DNA of 32,143 nt from Balneolaceae bacterium (GTDB lineage: Bacteria > Bacteroidota > Rhodothermia > Balneolales > Balneolaceae). The stretch is from NCBI GenBank assembly GCA_007127745.1, contig SKYV01000046.1:1-32143 (forward strand), given 5' to 3'. Positions 1-9,400 of this stretch are shown one piece after another. The position numbers were made by a program, and so were the translations under genes. Each line of letters starts with the position of its first letter. The stretch's first letter is position 1. The notes under the pieces were generated by a model. It did no database searches, had not been told where the DNA came from, and saw only the letters and a list, made by a program, of their open reading frames with translations.

Positions 1-405
1 GGAATCTGGGGGCCAAAAGTGATGATCATCAATGAAAATGCGGGATCGGGTGGCGACCTGCTCCCCTACATGTTCAGAAAAATGGAAATCGGCCCGCTGA
101 TCGGTACGCGAACGTGGGGCGGCCTGGTGGGCACCTGGGACACTCCGCGATTTATTGACGGCGGCGGAATGATCGCACCTCGCGGCGGCTTTTTTGACCT
201 GGACGGTGAGTGGGCAGTAGAAGGCGAAGGTGTTGCCCCGGACATCGAAGTATTTCAGCACCCGGCCGAAGTGCTGAAAGGCAACGATCCCCAGCTTGAA
301 GCAGCGGTAGAAGAAGCGCTCAGGCTGCTGGAATTGAATCCGGTTGAGCTTCAGTCCGAACCGGAACCTCCGGTGCGCTGGAAACGGCCCGACAGGAGTG
401 AATGA
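1..405 (+). CDS. Tricorn-type S41 protease, C-terminal fragment
   Basis: The reading frame is open from base 1, so the gene begins outside the window; only the last 134 codons are present. The fragment starts GIWGPKVMIINENAGSGGD. It then has GPLIGTRTWGGLVG and a FIDGG segment, the arrangement of the C-terminal catalytic core of tricorn protease homologues (S41 family). The serine in AGSGGD (bases 46-48) is in the position of the family nucleophile. Family knowledge: these are large beta-propeller/PDZ/S41 peptidases that degrade peptides; in Bacteroidota-like bacteria they are often exported, but the N-terminus that would show this is missing. The tail after about residue 100 is acidic and charged, as in homologues. 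The gene converges on the acyl-CoA synthetase, with a repeat element and a terminator between. Confident in family; no substrate can be stated. Confidence 0.88.
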   Translation, partial: GIWGPKVMIINENAGSGGDLLPYMFRKMEIGPLIGTRTWGGLVGTWDTPRFIDGGGMIAPRGGFFDLDGEWAVEGEGVAPDIEVFQHPAEVLKGNDPQLEAAVEEALRLLELNPVELQSEPEPPVRWKRPDRSE

Positions 406-487
406 TTTTATTTGATTTTTGACACTTTAGATTATCGTGATTTCAAGATAAAATCATTGAAATTGGTTATATAAAGGTGTTGTAGTT

Positions 488-681
488 CAAAAAGGGCGTC
501 ATCCCGTGCCCCGACACGGGATCTCCACCTTATGCATAGAAATATCCTGGAACAACGTTTGGAGATTCCTGATCAATTCAGGAATGACGGGTTTTGGCAG
601 GAGATGCCAGCTTGTCCCTTCGAGAGTTCAGGGTCCGGCATGACGAAATTGATTTTGTTTTTTGACTTCACGCCCTTTTTG
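488..681 (+). repeat. MITE-like intergenic repeat, copy A (diverged)
   Basis: The element is bounded by a 12-bp inverted repeat, CAAAAAGGGCGT at 488-499 and its complement at 670-681. Inside are smaller hairpins (around 501-522 and 565-586). Blocks match the reverse complement of copy B in the same order: the left end through ATCCCGTGCCC, an ATCTCC block, GGAGATGCC, and TCCGGCATGACG near 634. The middle differs, so this copy is diverged or chimeric. It contains no credible gene; a 63-codon frame across it is a by-product of the repeat. It lies between convergent genes. Confidence 0.7.
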
Positions 682-742
682 GATAACCTCAGATTTATTT
701 CCCAAATTCTTATGTCGAACTGACGTTAGATTATTAAAAATG

Positions 743-776
743 AACCCCGGATTTGGAGGATATTCGGGTTTTTTTT
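743..776 (+). terminator. Rho-independent terminator, plus strand
   Basis: A short stem (AACCC..CG pairing with CGGGTT) with a loop of about 16 bases is followed directly by a run of eight or more T on the plus strand. It would end transcription arriving from the tricorn-protease gene across copy A of the repeat. On the minus strand the same hairpin is followed by only a weak T run (CATTTTTAA), so it may also help stop the convergent acyl-CoA synthetase transcript. Confidence 0.6.
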
Positions 777-839
777 ATTGCTGTAACAATGCGGAAAACA
801 TTTTCTATCAATAATTTTGGAAATTCCGGATTAAACGGG

Positions 840-2552
840 TTAGGTATACAAAAAGCGTTTGATATTTTTCTTGGGGGTTTTCTCAAATTCCTGGTCCACA
901 AGTTCAATACCTGAAAGCTGCTCGTAGGATGCCACTGCCTTATTAAAAGCCTGACGTGTTTTTTCCAAAATATCATCCAAGTCATCTTCATCTAAACCGG
1001 CATTTGTCATCATTTCTGAATCAGGATATATTTTTGCCACCAGCCGGTTATTTCGTTGTATGATCACACATTCCTGCACAATCGGAAAGTTTGTAAGCCG
1101 TGACTCCAACTCCTCAGGATACACGTTCTGTCCGCTGGGCCCCAGCAGCATATTTTTTTTCCGCCCTTTAATGTAAATAAATTTCTCCTTGTCAATAATC
1201 CCCAAATCTCCTGTTTTCAGCCAGCCATCGTCAGTAAATGCCTGTGCGTTGACTTTTTCATTTTTGTAGTATCCCAGCATAACATTCCGGCCTCTTACCT
1301 GAATCTCACCTGCTACCTCATATGGGTTGTTACTGTCAATCCGAACATCCATCCGGTCAACTAATTTCCCCGATGAGCCTTTTTTAGTTTCGTTGTGTGG
1401 TGCATAGCTGATGAGTGGCCCGCATTCGGTCATTCCATAGCCAATGGTAAACGGAAACCTGATTTTTCTGAAAAATGCTTCCACCTCAGGGCTCAGGGCC
1501 GCTCCGCCAACCACTGCTTCAAGAAAGTTACCTCCAAAACTTTCGATCAGGCTCTTTCGCGTTTTTTTATAGATCAAATTTCTGATTCCCGGAATGGCTA
1601 ATAAGGTTTTCATCACCGGTTTTTCGAGTGTCGGTACGATTCGTTTTTTATAGATCTTTTCAATAATCAGCGGGACCAGCAAAATGAGATTAGGTTTAAC
1701 CTCTCCCAGTGCTTTTAACAATATCTGAGGTGTGGGTACTTTGGTCAGAAAGGTAATGTGGCATCCAAGCGTAACAGGAAACATGTTTTCAAAAGCCAGG
1801 CCAAATATGTGCGCCATGGGTAGAATTGAAACAATTCGGTCACCGGCTTTAAGCGGCATGTGTTCCCTCGCATAAATAATGTTCGACTCAATACTCCGAA
1901 CAGGGAGCATCACACCCTTAGAAAATCCCATAGACCCGGAGGTATACGATAGAATAAAAAGATCTTCCTCCTCACGTTTGGGAAAAGAAAAATTCTGTTT
2001 TTCTACATTCAGAGAATCATCAATCGCGAATTCAGGGGATGATTTGGATTTTTTGTTAAGGATTCTGAAATCATCAGTGGAAATACAGAGTTTTAATTCC
2101 TTCAATTTGGATTTATCCAGATTTGAATAGAGGGAATCTGCCACAAACAACACCTTTGCACCGGAATGCTTCAAGATGTGAAGAGCGTTTTCGGGGGTAA
2201 AATCCGGCAGAATTGGGACAACTACTCCTTCAAATGCCATGATTGAAAAGAAGGTTGTAGCCCAATTCGATGAATTTCGCGCATAAATCGCAATCTTGTC
2301 GCCCGGTTTTAACCCTGCTTCACTCATGGTGATCTTTAATGCTTCAATCCTCCGGGCCACATATTCGAACGTGAATGTTTCACCCCCATAATCAGTAAAC
2401 AGGGGTAACTCCCAGTTTTGCTGAAATGAGGTGGTGTACATTTGGTCTAAACGTAATTGAGAATCTGAATTTTTCATCGATGAGATCATAAATTTTGCAG
2501 AAGGAATTTTCACTTCATTGAGGAAGTGTTGTACCATAATCAAGGTAAGCAC
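840..2552 (-). CDS. AMP-dependent acyl-CoA synthetase/ligase (long-chain type)
   Basis: This 570-residue ANL-superfamily adenylating enzyme should activate a carboxylic acid, probably a fatty acid, to acyl-AMP and then acyl-CoA. Visible motifs in order are the phosphate-binding loop SYTSGSMGFSKGV (near residue 202), GYGMTECGP (near 372), DGWLKTGDLG (near 444) and KGRKKNMLLGPSGQNVYPEELE-like sequence at the C-terminal hinge. The last resembles long-chain acyl-CoA synthetases more than acetyl-CoA synthetase. The C-terminal end, with KTPKKNIKRFLY, carries the expected lysine-rich region. The first 25 codons look non-conserved; a start at the methionine whose codon ends at 2477 (MKNSDSQLRL) is at least as likely. 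It stands alone, divergent from the lipoprotein gene. The substrate cannot be read from sequence; MenE further right is a separate, recognisable member of the superfamily. Confidence 0.88.
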   Translation of the reverse strand: MLTLIMVQHFLNEVKIPSAKFMISSMKNSDSQLRLDQMYTTSFQQNWELPLFTDYGGETFTFEYVARRIEALKITMSEAGLKPGDKIAIYARNSSNWATTFFSIMAFEGVVVPILPDFTPENALHILKHSGAKVLFVADSLYSNLDKSKLKELKLCISTDDFRILNKKSKSSPEFAIDDSLNVEKQNFSFPKREEEDLFILSYTSGSMGFSKGVMLPVRSIESNIIYAREHMPLKAGDRIVSILPMAHIFGLAFENMFPVTLGCHITFLTKVPTPQILLKALGEVKPNLILLVPLIIEKIYKKRIVPTLEKPVMKTLLAIPGIRNLIYKKTRKSLIESFGGNFLEAVVGGAALSPEVEAFFRKIRFPFTIGYGMTECGPLISYAPHNETKKGSSGKLVDRMDVRIDSNNPYEVAGEIQVRGRNVMLGYYKNEKVNAQAFTDDGWLKTGDLGIIDKEKFIYIKGRKKNMLLGPSGQNVYPEELESRLTNFPIVQECVIIQRNNRLVAKIYPDSEMMTNAGLDEDDLDDILEKTRQAFNKAVASYEQLSGIELVDQEFEKTPKKNIKRFLYT

Positions 2553-2942
2553 TTTAATACTTTATATCAGGAAAACAGGTGGTTCTGATGCCTATCAAAT
2601 GGGATTCTTCATACTGAATAACCAAAGCATTTACCGGTAGTGTGGTGTCAAGATTAGAATGTCGAGCATATGAGACTTCGGAAGTCTTTCTCTACCTAAT
2701 AATCTATAATTAACATAACAGTAGTTTGGTGTGATAATATTTTAGTGATGCCTGAAGTATTGCTTAATCATTTGACTGAATTGAATGAAACATTTTTAAT
2801 AGTATTAAAAGCTGTATAAGACATGTAAAATTAATATGATATATCTCTTGAAAATTTGATTTATTGCTTTTTAAGGATTATCAATAACCTGTTTCAAATA
2901 CTGCCATAAAATCAATTTATAAATAATAAAAGTTGACAACCC
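2553..2942. other. AT-rich divergent intergenic region
   Basis: These 390 bases separate the divergent acyl-CoA synthetase and lipoprotein genes and should hold both promoters. I see no credible small gene. One 15-base palindrome (AGACTTC, one base, GAAGTCT) lies at 2673-2687. The 150 bases before the lipoprotein start are very AT-rich. I could not identify a convincing Bacteroidota-type promoter (TTTG, spacer, TAnnTTTG) by eye. Confidence 0.5.
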
Positions 2943-3584
2943 ATGAAAAAGCAAAATTCATCAATATTATTCTCAGAAATTAAATTAAAACTATTCGTTG
3001 TCTGCTTTTTGGTGTTCACTGGTTTTTCAGCGTGCGATGACAATAACAATGATATCGGAAATGATCACGACATCGATGAATCAGAGTTTGTCGGAATGGA
3101 AACCATTTTTGCCGAGGAAACTCATGAGCTTGAACATATTGACCCTGCAGCGCCCGGAACGGCGGTAGTTTGGATAGATGGTGACGTTTATGAATTCAAG
3201 GATTATCCAAATTGCAGATACACAGGCAGCTCAATCACAGCAGGTGCTGAAACGGACCCTGAAGATGCAGTGAATTTTTGGGTTTACATTCACCGGCTGA
3301 TTCAAGGCGGTGACTTCGAGGCCGGTGATGATTATCGGTTTGAACGCGAAGAGACAACTGTTGAAATTGCATACGGTGATAATCATAATGAGCGCGGCTG
3401 GTTGATTTGGGACCAAATGGATGATGAAAATCCCGACTGGCAGGCTGGAAGTGGTAATCCACCGACAATCCGCGCAACAGAAGATGGTGATATTACTATA
3501 AAAGGCGAGTTCAGCGGACACGATCTGTTTACGGGTGAGGTTGAAATATCGATGACCTGCGAAGATGGCTGGGAAGAAAATTAA
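2943..3584 (+). CDS. Unrecognised acidic lipoprotein
   Basis: This 213-residue protein starts with a charged n-region and hydrophobic stretch (residues 16-30) ending FTGFSAC, a good signal peptidase II lipobox with Cys31 as the lipidated residue. After it comes an Asp/Asn-rich linker (DDNNNDIGNDHDID) typical of surface-exposed or outer-membrane-tethered lipoproteins in this group. The mature part is strongly acidic, without internal repeats, and has two further cysteines (Cys91 and Cys206) that could form a disulfide. A segment near residues 100-125 (DPEDAVNFWVYIHRL) and a C-terminal beta-rich part ending in EISMTCEDGWEEN are the most structured-looking stretches. I do not recognise a family and assign no function. 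The ATG at 2943 is well placed for the signal peptide. Copy B of the repeat follows 11 bases after the stop. Confidence 0.8.
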   Translation: MKKQNSSILFSEIKLKLFVVCFLVFTGFSACDDNNNDIGNDHDIDESEFVGMETIFAEETHELEHIDPAAPGTAVVWIDGDVYEFKDYPNCRYTGSSITAGAETDPEDAVNFWVYIHRLIQGGDFEAGDDYRFEREETTVEIAYGDNHNERGWLIWDQMDDENPDWQAGSGNPPTIRATEDGDITIKGEFSGHDLFTGEVEISMTCEDGWEEN

Positions 3585-3594
3585 TCTCCATCAA

Positions 3595-3757
3595 GAGGCT
3601 GTCCAAAAAGGACGCTCGACAAAATATAATAACTACAATACCGTCATGCCGGACACCGATCCGGCATCTCCTGCTTATAACAAAGAGAGGAGATTTCGCT
3701 TCGCGTTCAAAAAATGAGCGTATCGGGCACGGGATGACGCCCTTTTTGGACAGCCTC
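3595..3757 (-). repeat. MITE-like intergenic repeat, copy B (best preserved)
   Basis: The 163-bp element has 20-bp terminal inverted repeats, gaggctgtccaaaaagg plus three bases at 3595-3614 and the complement at 3738-3757, with one mismatch. Outside these, TCAA on the left and TTGA on the right extend the symmetry with a one-base offset. An 8-bp stem (ATGCCGGA/TCCGGCAT) lies at 3646-3667. It has no coding capacity for a transposase. Relative to copies A and C it is inverted. I saw no flanking direct repeat. It lies between convergent genes, where it could also act as a transcription barrier. Confidence 0.8.
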
Positions 3758-3888
3758 CTTGATTTTTTATTTCTTTTATAGAGCCTCCGACAACCGGCGG
3801 AGCAAGACAAAAGAATGAAGAAAATCGCGAAGAGAATTATTTTAAAAATGGGGTAATTCCTCGTAAGTGATCCTGATTTTTTATGGCA

Positions 3889-4758
3889 TTATCTCCTCAA
3901 ACTTCTCAGGTACTCAATACTTTCGGGAATCTGTTCCAGGACACGGCTGCTTTCATCCTCAATAAAATAATGGTTAACACCGGCTTCTTTCGCTGCTTTC
4001 ATAATGCCATAAATATCAATCTCACCGGTTCCCAAAACTACATTGTATTCCGGATCTGTAAGGCCGGTCAGGTCTTTTTCAATTCCCTCTTTCATATCTT
4101 TCAGATGCATGGTTTCGAAGCGATCGCCGTGAGTTTTAAGCAACTCAACGGGATCGGCTCCGCCAAACTGAATCCAGAACGTATCCATCTGAAAAGCAAC
4201 ATATTCGGGATCGGTGTTGTCCAGAATATAATCCATCAGGGTGCCATCTTCGTGGGGGCGCATCTCATATCCGTGGAAATGATAAGTCAGCGTTAATCCG
4301 TGTTCACTCAAAATTTTGCCGGCCCTGTTAAAAACCTCAACTGCCTGCCGTGCATTTTCATAATTAAAATTGCCTACGTCGTGCGGTATCCAGGCAACCA
4401 TCACATAATCTGAACCGAGGATTTTGGCACGTTCGGCAACTGCTTCGGGATTATTTACCAGTTCTTCATAACCCGTTCCGGTAGAAGGAATAGTGAAACC
4501 ACGCGCTTCACACATTTCTCTGAACTCTTCGGCGGTCAGCCCCTGAGGCACACCACCCTCAATCTCGGTAATGCCCATATCCCTGATTTTATCGAGTGTG
4601 GCTTCCAGGCCTATTTCGGGGATAATGTTACGAAATGAGTACATTTGCACCCCAATATCGGAAGAGAACAGCGGTTCACCCTGTTGCTGCGCTGTTGCGG
4701 CTTCCGGTTTCGAAATAAGTGCAAAAACAAATGCGGTTAGCAGAATCAAATTCTTCAT
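3889..4758 (-). CDS. Exported sugar phosphate isomerase/epimerase-like TIM-barrel protein
   Basis: The product is 289 residues with an N-terminal signal peptide (MKNLILLTAFVFALISKPEAATAQQ). I chose this start because the frame's 18 upstream codons lack features and would bury the signal. The mature part begins FSSDIGVQMYSFRN and follows the xylose-isomerase-like TIM-barrel pattern. Likely metal ligands are the Glu in ITEIEGG, the His in TYHFHGYEM, the Asp in FQMDTFW, the His in ETMHLKDM and the Glu in YFIEDES. Family knowledge: such proteins isomerise or epimerise sugars or related polyols, and exported versions are common in Bacteroidota-like bacteria. The true substrate is unknown. It lies 99 bases downstream of the TrpB2-type gene on the same strand and could share its transcript, though no functional link is obvious. 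Confidence 0.85.
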   Translation of the reverse strand: MKNLILLTAFVFALISKPEAATAQQQGEPLFSSDIGVQMYSFRNIIPEIGLEATLDKIRDMGITEIEGGVPQGLTAEEFREMCEARGFTIPSTGTGYEELVNNPEAVAERAKILGSDYVMVAWIPHDVGNFNYENARQAVEVFNRAGKILSEHGLTLTYHFHGYEMRPHEDGTLMDYILDNTDPEYVAFQMDTFWIQFGGADPVELLKTHGDRFETMHLKDMKEGIEKDLTGLTDPEYNVVLGTGEIDIYGIMKAAKEAGVNHYFIEDESSRVLEQIPESIEYLRSLRR

Positions 4759-4857
4759 AAAAATTATTTCTTTCAGGTTATGTATTGATTGCTCAAAAAT
4801 TCCTGAGCCCATTTCCTTACATAATACTGAACTTTTTTTACAAAAAACTCCGAACTG

Positions 4858-6219
4858 CTATTTTGGCTGCATATCAACAACCTCTTTCAGGCTGCCTTTT
4901 AACTCATTTTCCGTAAATGTGTGGTCGTCCAAAATGCCAGCAAAATAATCCTCATATGCCTGCATATCCACAAAGCCGTGCCCGCAGAGATTGAACAGTA
5001 TTGTTTTTGATGTTCCCTCCTTTTTGGCCTTTTCAGCTTCGCGAATAACCTGGGCAACGGCGTGTGTTGCCTCGGGTGCGGCGATAATTCCTTCTGATTT
5101 TGCAAATTTCACTCCTGCCTCAAAACACTCGAGCTGCTGCAGGGCAACCGCCTCAATCAAACCATCTTTCAATAACTGACTGCAGAGTACACTTGCCCCG
5201 TGGTACCGGAGTCCGCCCGCATGAATGGCAGCAGGCCTGAAATTATGGCCCAGTGTATACATCGGCAGCAGAGGTGTGTACCCGGCCGAATCCCCAAAAT
5301 CATACAAAAACTCTCCCTGGGTCAGTTTCGGACACGAGGCCGGTTCAACGGCCACAAAGCGGGTATTTTTGCCATTCAGCAAGTTTTCTCTGAGAAACGG
5401 AAACGATATTCCTGCAAAGTTGGATCCGCCGCCGAGAGGTGCAACAATTATGTCGGGATAATCTCCTGCATATTCGAGCTGTTTGATGGATTCCTGCCCG
5501 ATCACGGTTTGATGCAGCAGTACGTGGTTCAGCACTGAACCGAGAGAATATTTGGTCTGATCGTCCATCACCGCCCGTTCGATGGCTTCTGAGATAGCAA
5601 TCCCCAGGCTTCCGCTGGTTTCAGGATCTTCAGCCAAAATTTTTCGTCCGGCCTCGGTTCGGTCACTCGGTGAGGGATAGACATCCGCTCCAAACGTGTT
5701 CATCATCACTTTTCGATAGGGCTTCTGATCATAACTGATGCGAACCATGTACACTTCGCATTTTATATCGAACTGGGCACACGCAAAAGCAAGGGCCGTT
5801 CCCCACTGTCCGGCGCCGGTTTCGGTAGCAATGCTTTTTACACCCTCCTCTTTGTTATAATAGGCCTGAGCAACAGCTGTATTTGGTTTGTGCGAACCGC
5901 TTGGGCTCACACCTTCATATTTATAGTAAATTTTTGCAGGTGTATCGAGCATTTTTTCAAGTCCCCTGGCACGATACATCGGTGAGGGCCGCCAGATGCG
6001 ATAAATGTCTCTCACCTCATCCGGAATTTCTATATATGGCTCGGCCGACACTTCCTGCTGAATTAATCCCATCGGAAAAATCGGGCTCAAATCATCGGGA
6101 CCGGCAGGCTGTTTGGTTTTTGGGTTGAGTGGCGGTTTGGGCTTATTGGGCATATCTGCCACAATGTTGTACCAGTGAGTCGGGATTTCTGATTCGTTCA
6201 GGAAAATTTTTCTTTCCAT
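4858..6219 (-). CDS. trpB: Tryptophan synthase beta chain, TrpB2 type
   Basis: This 453-residue PLP enzyme should make L-tryptophan from indole and serine. The N-terminal half has [13 protein letters not shown] and [11 protein letters not shown] (near residue 108), where the lysine should carry PLP. Next come [12 protein letters not shown] and the phosphate-binding loop [10 protein letters not shown] (near 260). The C-terminal part has [12 protein letters not shown] and LCGHGF. The long N-terminal extension, and insertions compared with the ~400-residue TrpB1, are those of TrpB2, the form found alone and not needing TrpA. No other trp gene is nearby, which fits a stand-alone TrpB2 that salvages indole or acts on serine or phosphoserine. 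It has a good ATG start ([10 protein letters not shown]). It is followed by the TIM-barrel gene on the same strand. Confidence 0.9.
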   Translation of the reverse strand: MERKIFLNESEIPTHWYNIVADMPNKPKPPLNPKTKQPAGPDDLSPIFPMGLIQQEVSAEPYIEIPDEVRDIYRIWRPSPMYRARGLEKMLDTPAKIYYKYEGVSPSGSHKPNTAVAQAYYNKEEGVKSIATETGAGQWGTALAFACAQFDIKCEVYMVRISYDQKPYRKVMMNTFGADVYPSPSDRTEAGRKILAEDPETSGSLGIAISEAIERAVMDDQTKYSLGSVLNHVLLHQTVIGQESIKQLEYAGDYPDIIVAPLGGGSNFAGISFPFLRENLLNGKNTRFVAVEPASCPKLTQGEFLYDFGDSAGYTPLLPMYTLGHNFRPAAIHAGGLRYHGASVLCSQLLKDGLIEAVALQQLECFEAGVKFAKSEGIIAAPEATHAVAQVIREAEKAKKEGTSKTILFNLCGHGFVDMQAYEDYFAGILDDHTFTENELKGSLKEVVDMQPK

Positions 6220-6418
6220 AAAAAGCCTGTTGATTTTAGATGATATTAATTTTTGTTGTAGGTGAACACGTTTTATCTAAGCAATCCCGGTTAAAAGTCA
6301 TTTAACTGGAATTCACATTCATGGTTCTTCAAAACCTGATTAAAATAAGAAAAAATCCTGTAACTGATAGATTGTGAGAGGAGTTTTAACAATCAATATT
6401 TCAGACAGAACCCATTAC

Positions 6419-9400
6419 TCAGGTTGACCGAATATTAATGCGAATACTGAACCGAATGTCATGCGTGGTACGCTTAAACGTTCGGGACGATTTTGGCAGA
6501 ATCTGGCTGAAGGCGTATTCAAAATTGGCCTGAAGTGTTGTTGAAAAACGATATCCGACAACAGCCGATCCGTTGATGCGGGATTGACCGGTGGGCGGGC
6601 TTGGATTGAAACTGTATACCGACGGATCTCTCTCAATGGTCTGGCTATCTTGCTGCAAGGCTCGGTCCAGGTCGGCATCCAGCAGAAAACGCTGCTCCGT
6701 GTCTTCAATAAAACTGCCGTTAAACGTCAAATCTACATTGCTTGCCGTACGCCGGGAGAATGGAATTCTGAAGTTGCGAACTGTATAAGCCATGGTGAGT
6801 CTCAGCCCTTTTGATGTTCGCTCAATTACCTGTGTGTTCGACAGAGACAGACTGGATATATGGCTCGTTTCATACCCAACCTGGGTTCTGAGGCCATTTT
6901 CCCACGTAATGTTAAGCTGGGCAAGCGGCGAGAATCGCTTTTCAATATTTACGGAAGAAGGCTCATATTCCGGTCGGAAATCCTCAATCGTGTAAACACC
7001 AATTCTTCTTGTAATTAAATCTCCCGGATTGTTGTTCAGGTTCCACCCTGTACGATGCAGTCCGGTGTAGGAATGTGTGATTGTTGCCCTCTGGATATAC
7101 TCACTTACAAATGGAATCAGGTTTTCCACACCGGTCCAGTTAATTCGCCAGTTGGGCAGCGGAATTGCCGTAAAACCACGTTTGCCAACAGAACTTGATG
7201 ATCCAAGATAGGCTTCACGGAAATCCTCCTGAAGTTTTACTCTGTTCAGCAACGTATTGTTGTCTCCTTCGGTACCATGAATCACATTTTCCGAATCACT
7301 CATTCCTTCAAAGGCCGTTTCAAGCTGATTTCTGAAGAGTTTTTTATACCCGTCACCAAATGCCCACACACTTGATGAAATGTTACCACTTGCCGTACTC
7401 ACCGAAGAGATCTCATTATCCGGATCCAGTGAAAAGGATTCTGTAAATCGCTCATCCCATTGTGTTTGCCAGTTTAAATCCACCGAAATATTCTGGAACG
7501 GATTCATCCGGGTGCTGAGTGTAATATTATCTGAATAGGTATTGGTTGCCGGCAGCTGAAGTGTTGTTTCGCCATCGGGATTCGCAATAAGTCTGTCCTG
7601 TGAAATTCGTTCTTCAATTCCAAGCCGATACCGGAAGGATGGTGTGAAGGTATCGCCACCAAACATATCAATGATTCGGGATCCGCCATCGTATCCACTC
7701 TGTGCCGATGTTTTTGAATTATTGTAGTTGATGTCGATACTCCCAAAACTGAACAGGGCCAAAGCCATTTTTCGCCCGTAATAGGTAACATGTTCTCCAA
7801 ATCCATAAATATTTTCAGCCTCTTCAGAACCTCCGTTTTCGGCCTGATTGTTTGAGGCATTTCTTGCTGCCTGCCTTTCGTTTCGCTCTCTGCGGTTGGC
7901 TTCTACAGCCCGATCATAAAACGGCAATTTGCTCAACAAACTGCCTGCATCCACGCGCAAAGTATGATCGAGCCTGAATGTATTGGAAACCCGAGCTCCC
8001 AAATTGGAACCGAAAGGTGTATTTTCCCACCTGAAACCGCCCGAATACCGGGCATTGTAGGTTAGCCAGTCCAGATATCGTATTTGATTGATGCGTGGCT
8101 GCCAGCTCGCCGTATAATTTTCGTTATAGTTGCTGCGTCTTGGAGAGATATCACCGGCTAAAAGATCCCTGTAAACATCGAAAGATGGCATCGGGTCGAA
8201 CGCGGTGCTGTCTATCCCGGCAAATTCCCCATCTCGCACGGAAACCCTGGCAAGATCGAAGACGGTTTGAGACTGAAATGAGGTGGAAATGGAGCGGGTC
8301 AGGTTATAGCCAAACCCGAAGTTTGTATTATAAGTAAAACTGTGAGTCTGTTGCAGCGGCTGTTCAGGTTCACCGGTAAGTATCCTTCGTTTTCGTTCTT
8401 CGTAAGAGCGGCGGGTGCTGACCGATGTTGTAATATTATTGGGTGTATAACCAAGCTGGAAACCAGAAATAGCGTTCATTACAGGAACGTCTTCCAGAAA
8501 TCTGAACGGGCTGAAAAACCGCACATTCCGGATGGCCAGATTGTACCTGACAGATGCATTATAATTCCAGTTATCCTGAAAACTATACTGTGGATTTCTG
8601 CTGTCAGTTGTGTTGTAATTATAGTTTAGCGTGGTATTGTCCAGCAGATAACGCGATGCTGCACTGCGGGAATTTCGTTTGGATACATTCGACAGGTTAA
8701 CGGCGTAACTTTGGCTGAATGTTTCCACTTCACGCTTTTGCTGATCAATCAAAAAATCCTGTTGTGATTCGCCCAAATCATCCCGCGCACGAACGGCTTC
8801 CTCAAAATCAGTAAAACGAATGTCACCCTGATTTGGCAGATATTTCGGAACTGAAGTGGATCTCCTTGCCGAAAGGTTCAGCGGAATATTCCAGCCATAC
8901 CGATCCGGAATAAAACTGTCGAGATTTATAGAGGTATTTACATCATAGGCAAATTCATTACTCACACGCCTTTGGCCAAGCCTGGAATCTATGGCACCAA
9001 AGCCCTGGGTTTGCCGGGTAATGTTCGCATCAATTGTGGCAAAATCGGCCAGTTTGAGCGACGACCGGGCATTGGCTGCCCAGCCCTTTTCATTGTCGAA
9101 ACCGGACACCCTCAGTTCATTCAGCCAAAATTGGGCTCTAAGAACCGGTGTTCCGTTACCGGATGGATCTTCCGGGTCAAACGGATTTCGGATTCCCATC
9201 CCGATTTCGGTAACCCGCCCCAGTGAGGGATTTCCTTTGATGGCTACAACAGCTCCCGGAACAGCATCTTCCAAAATGTCCGAGCGTTCATATACATCAT
9301 CAAAACTGTCGGATGATGCCTGATCGCGAAGCTGCTTCAGCTGATTGAAGGCAGCCAGAACAATATTCATGCTGTTTTCATCATACAACCAGATTCGTTC

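Noticed and set aside
532-723. 63-codon frame in repeat copy A
   Set aside because: It lies wholly inside or beside the repeat, has no homologue-like features and would be created by the hairpins.
2673-2687. Small palindrome in the 2553-2942 gap as a regulator site
   Set aside because: Seven-base arms in an AT-rich gap are expected by chance often enough, and the position relative to either gene start is not informative.
3883-4296. 137-codon plus-strand frame opposite the TIM-barrel gene
   Set aside because: It is a mirror of a well-supported gene with signal peptide and conserved metal ligands on the minus strand.
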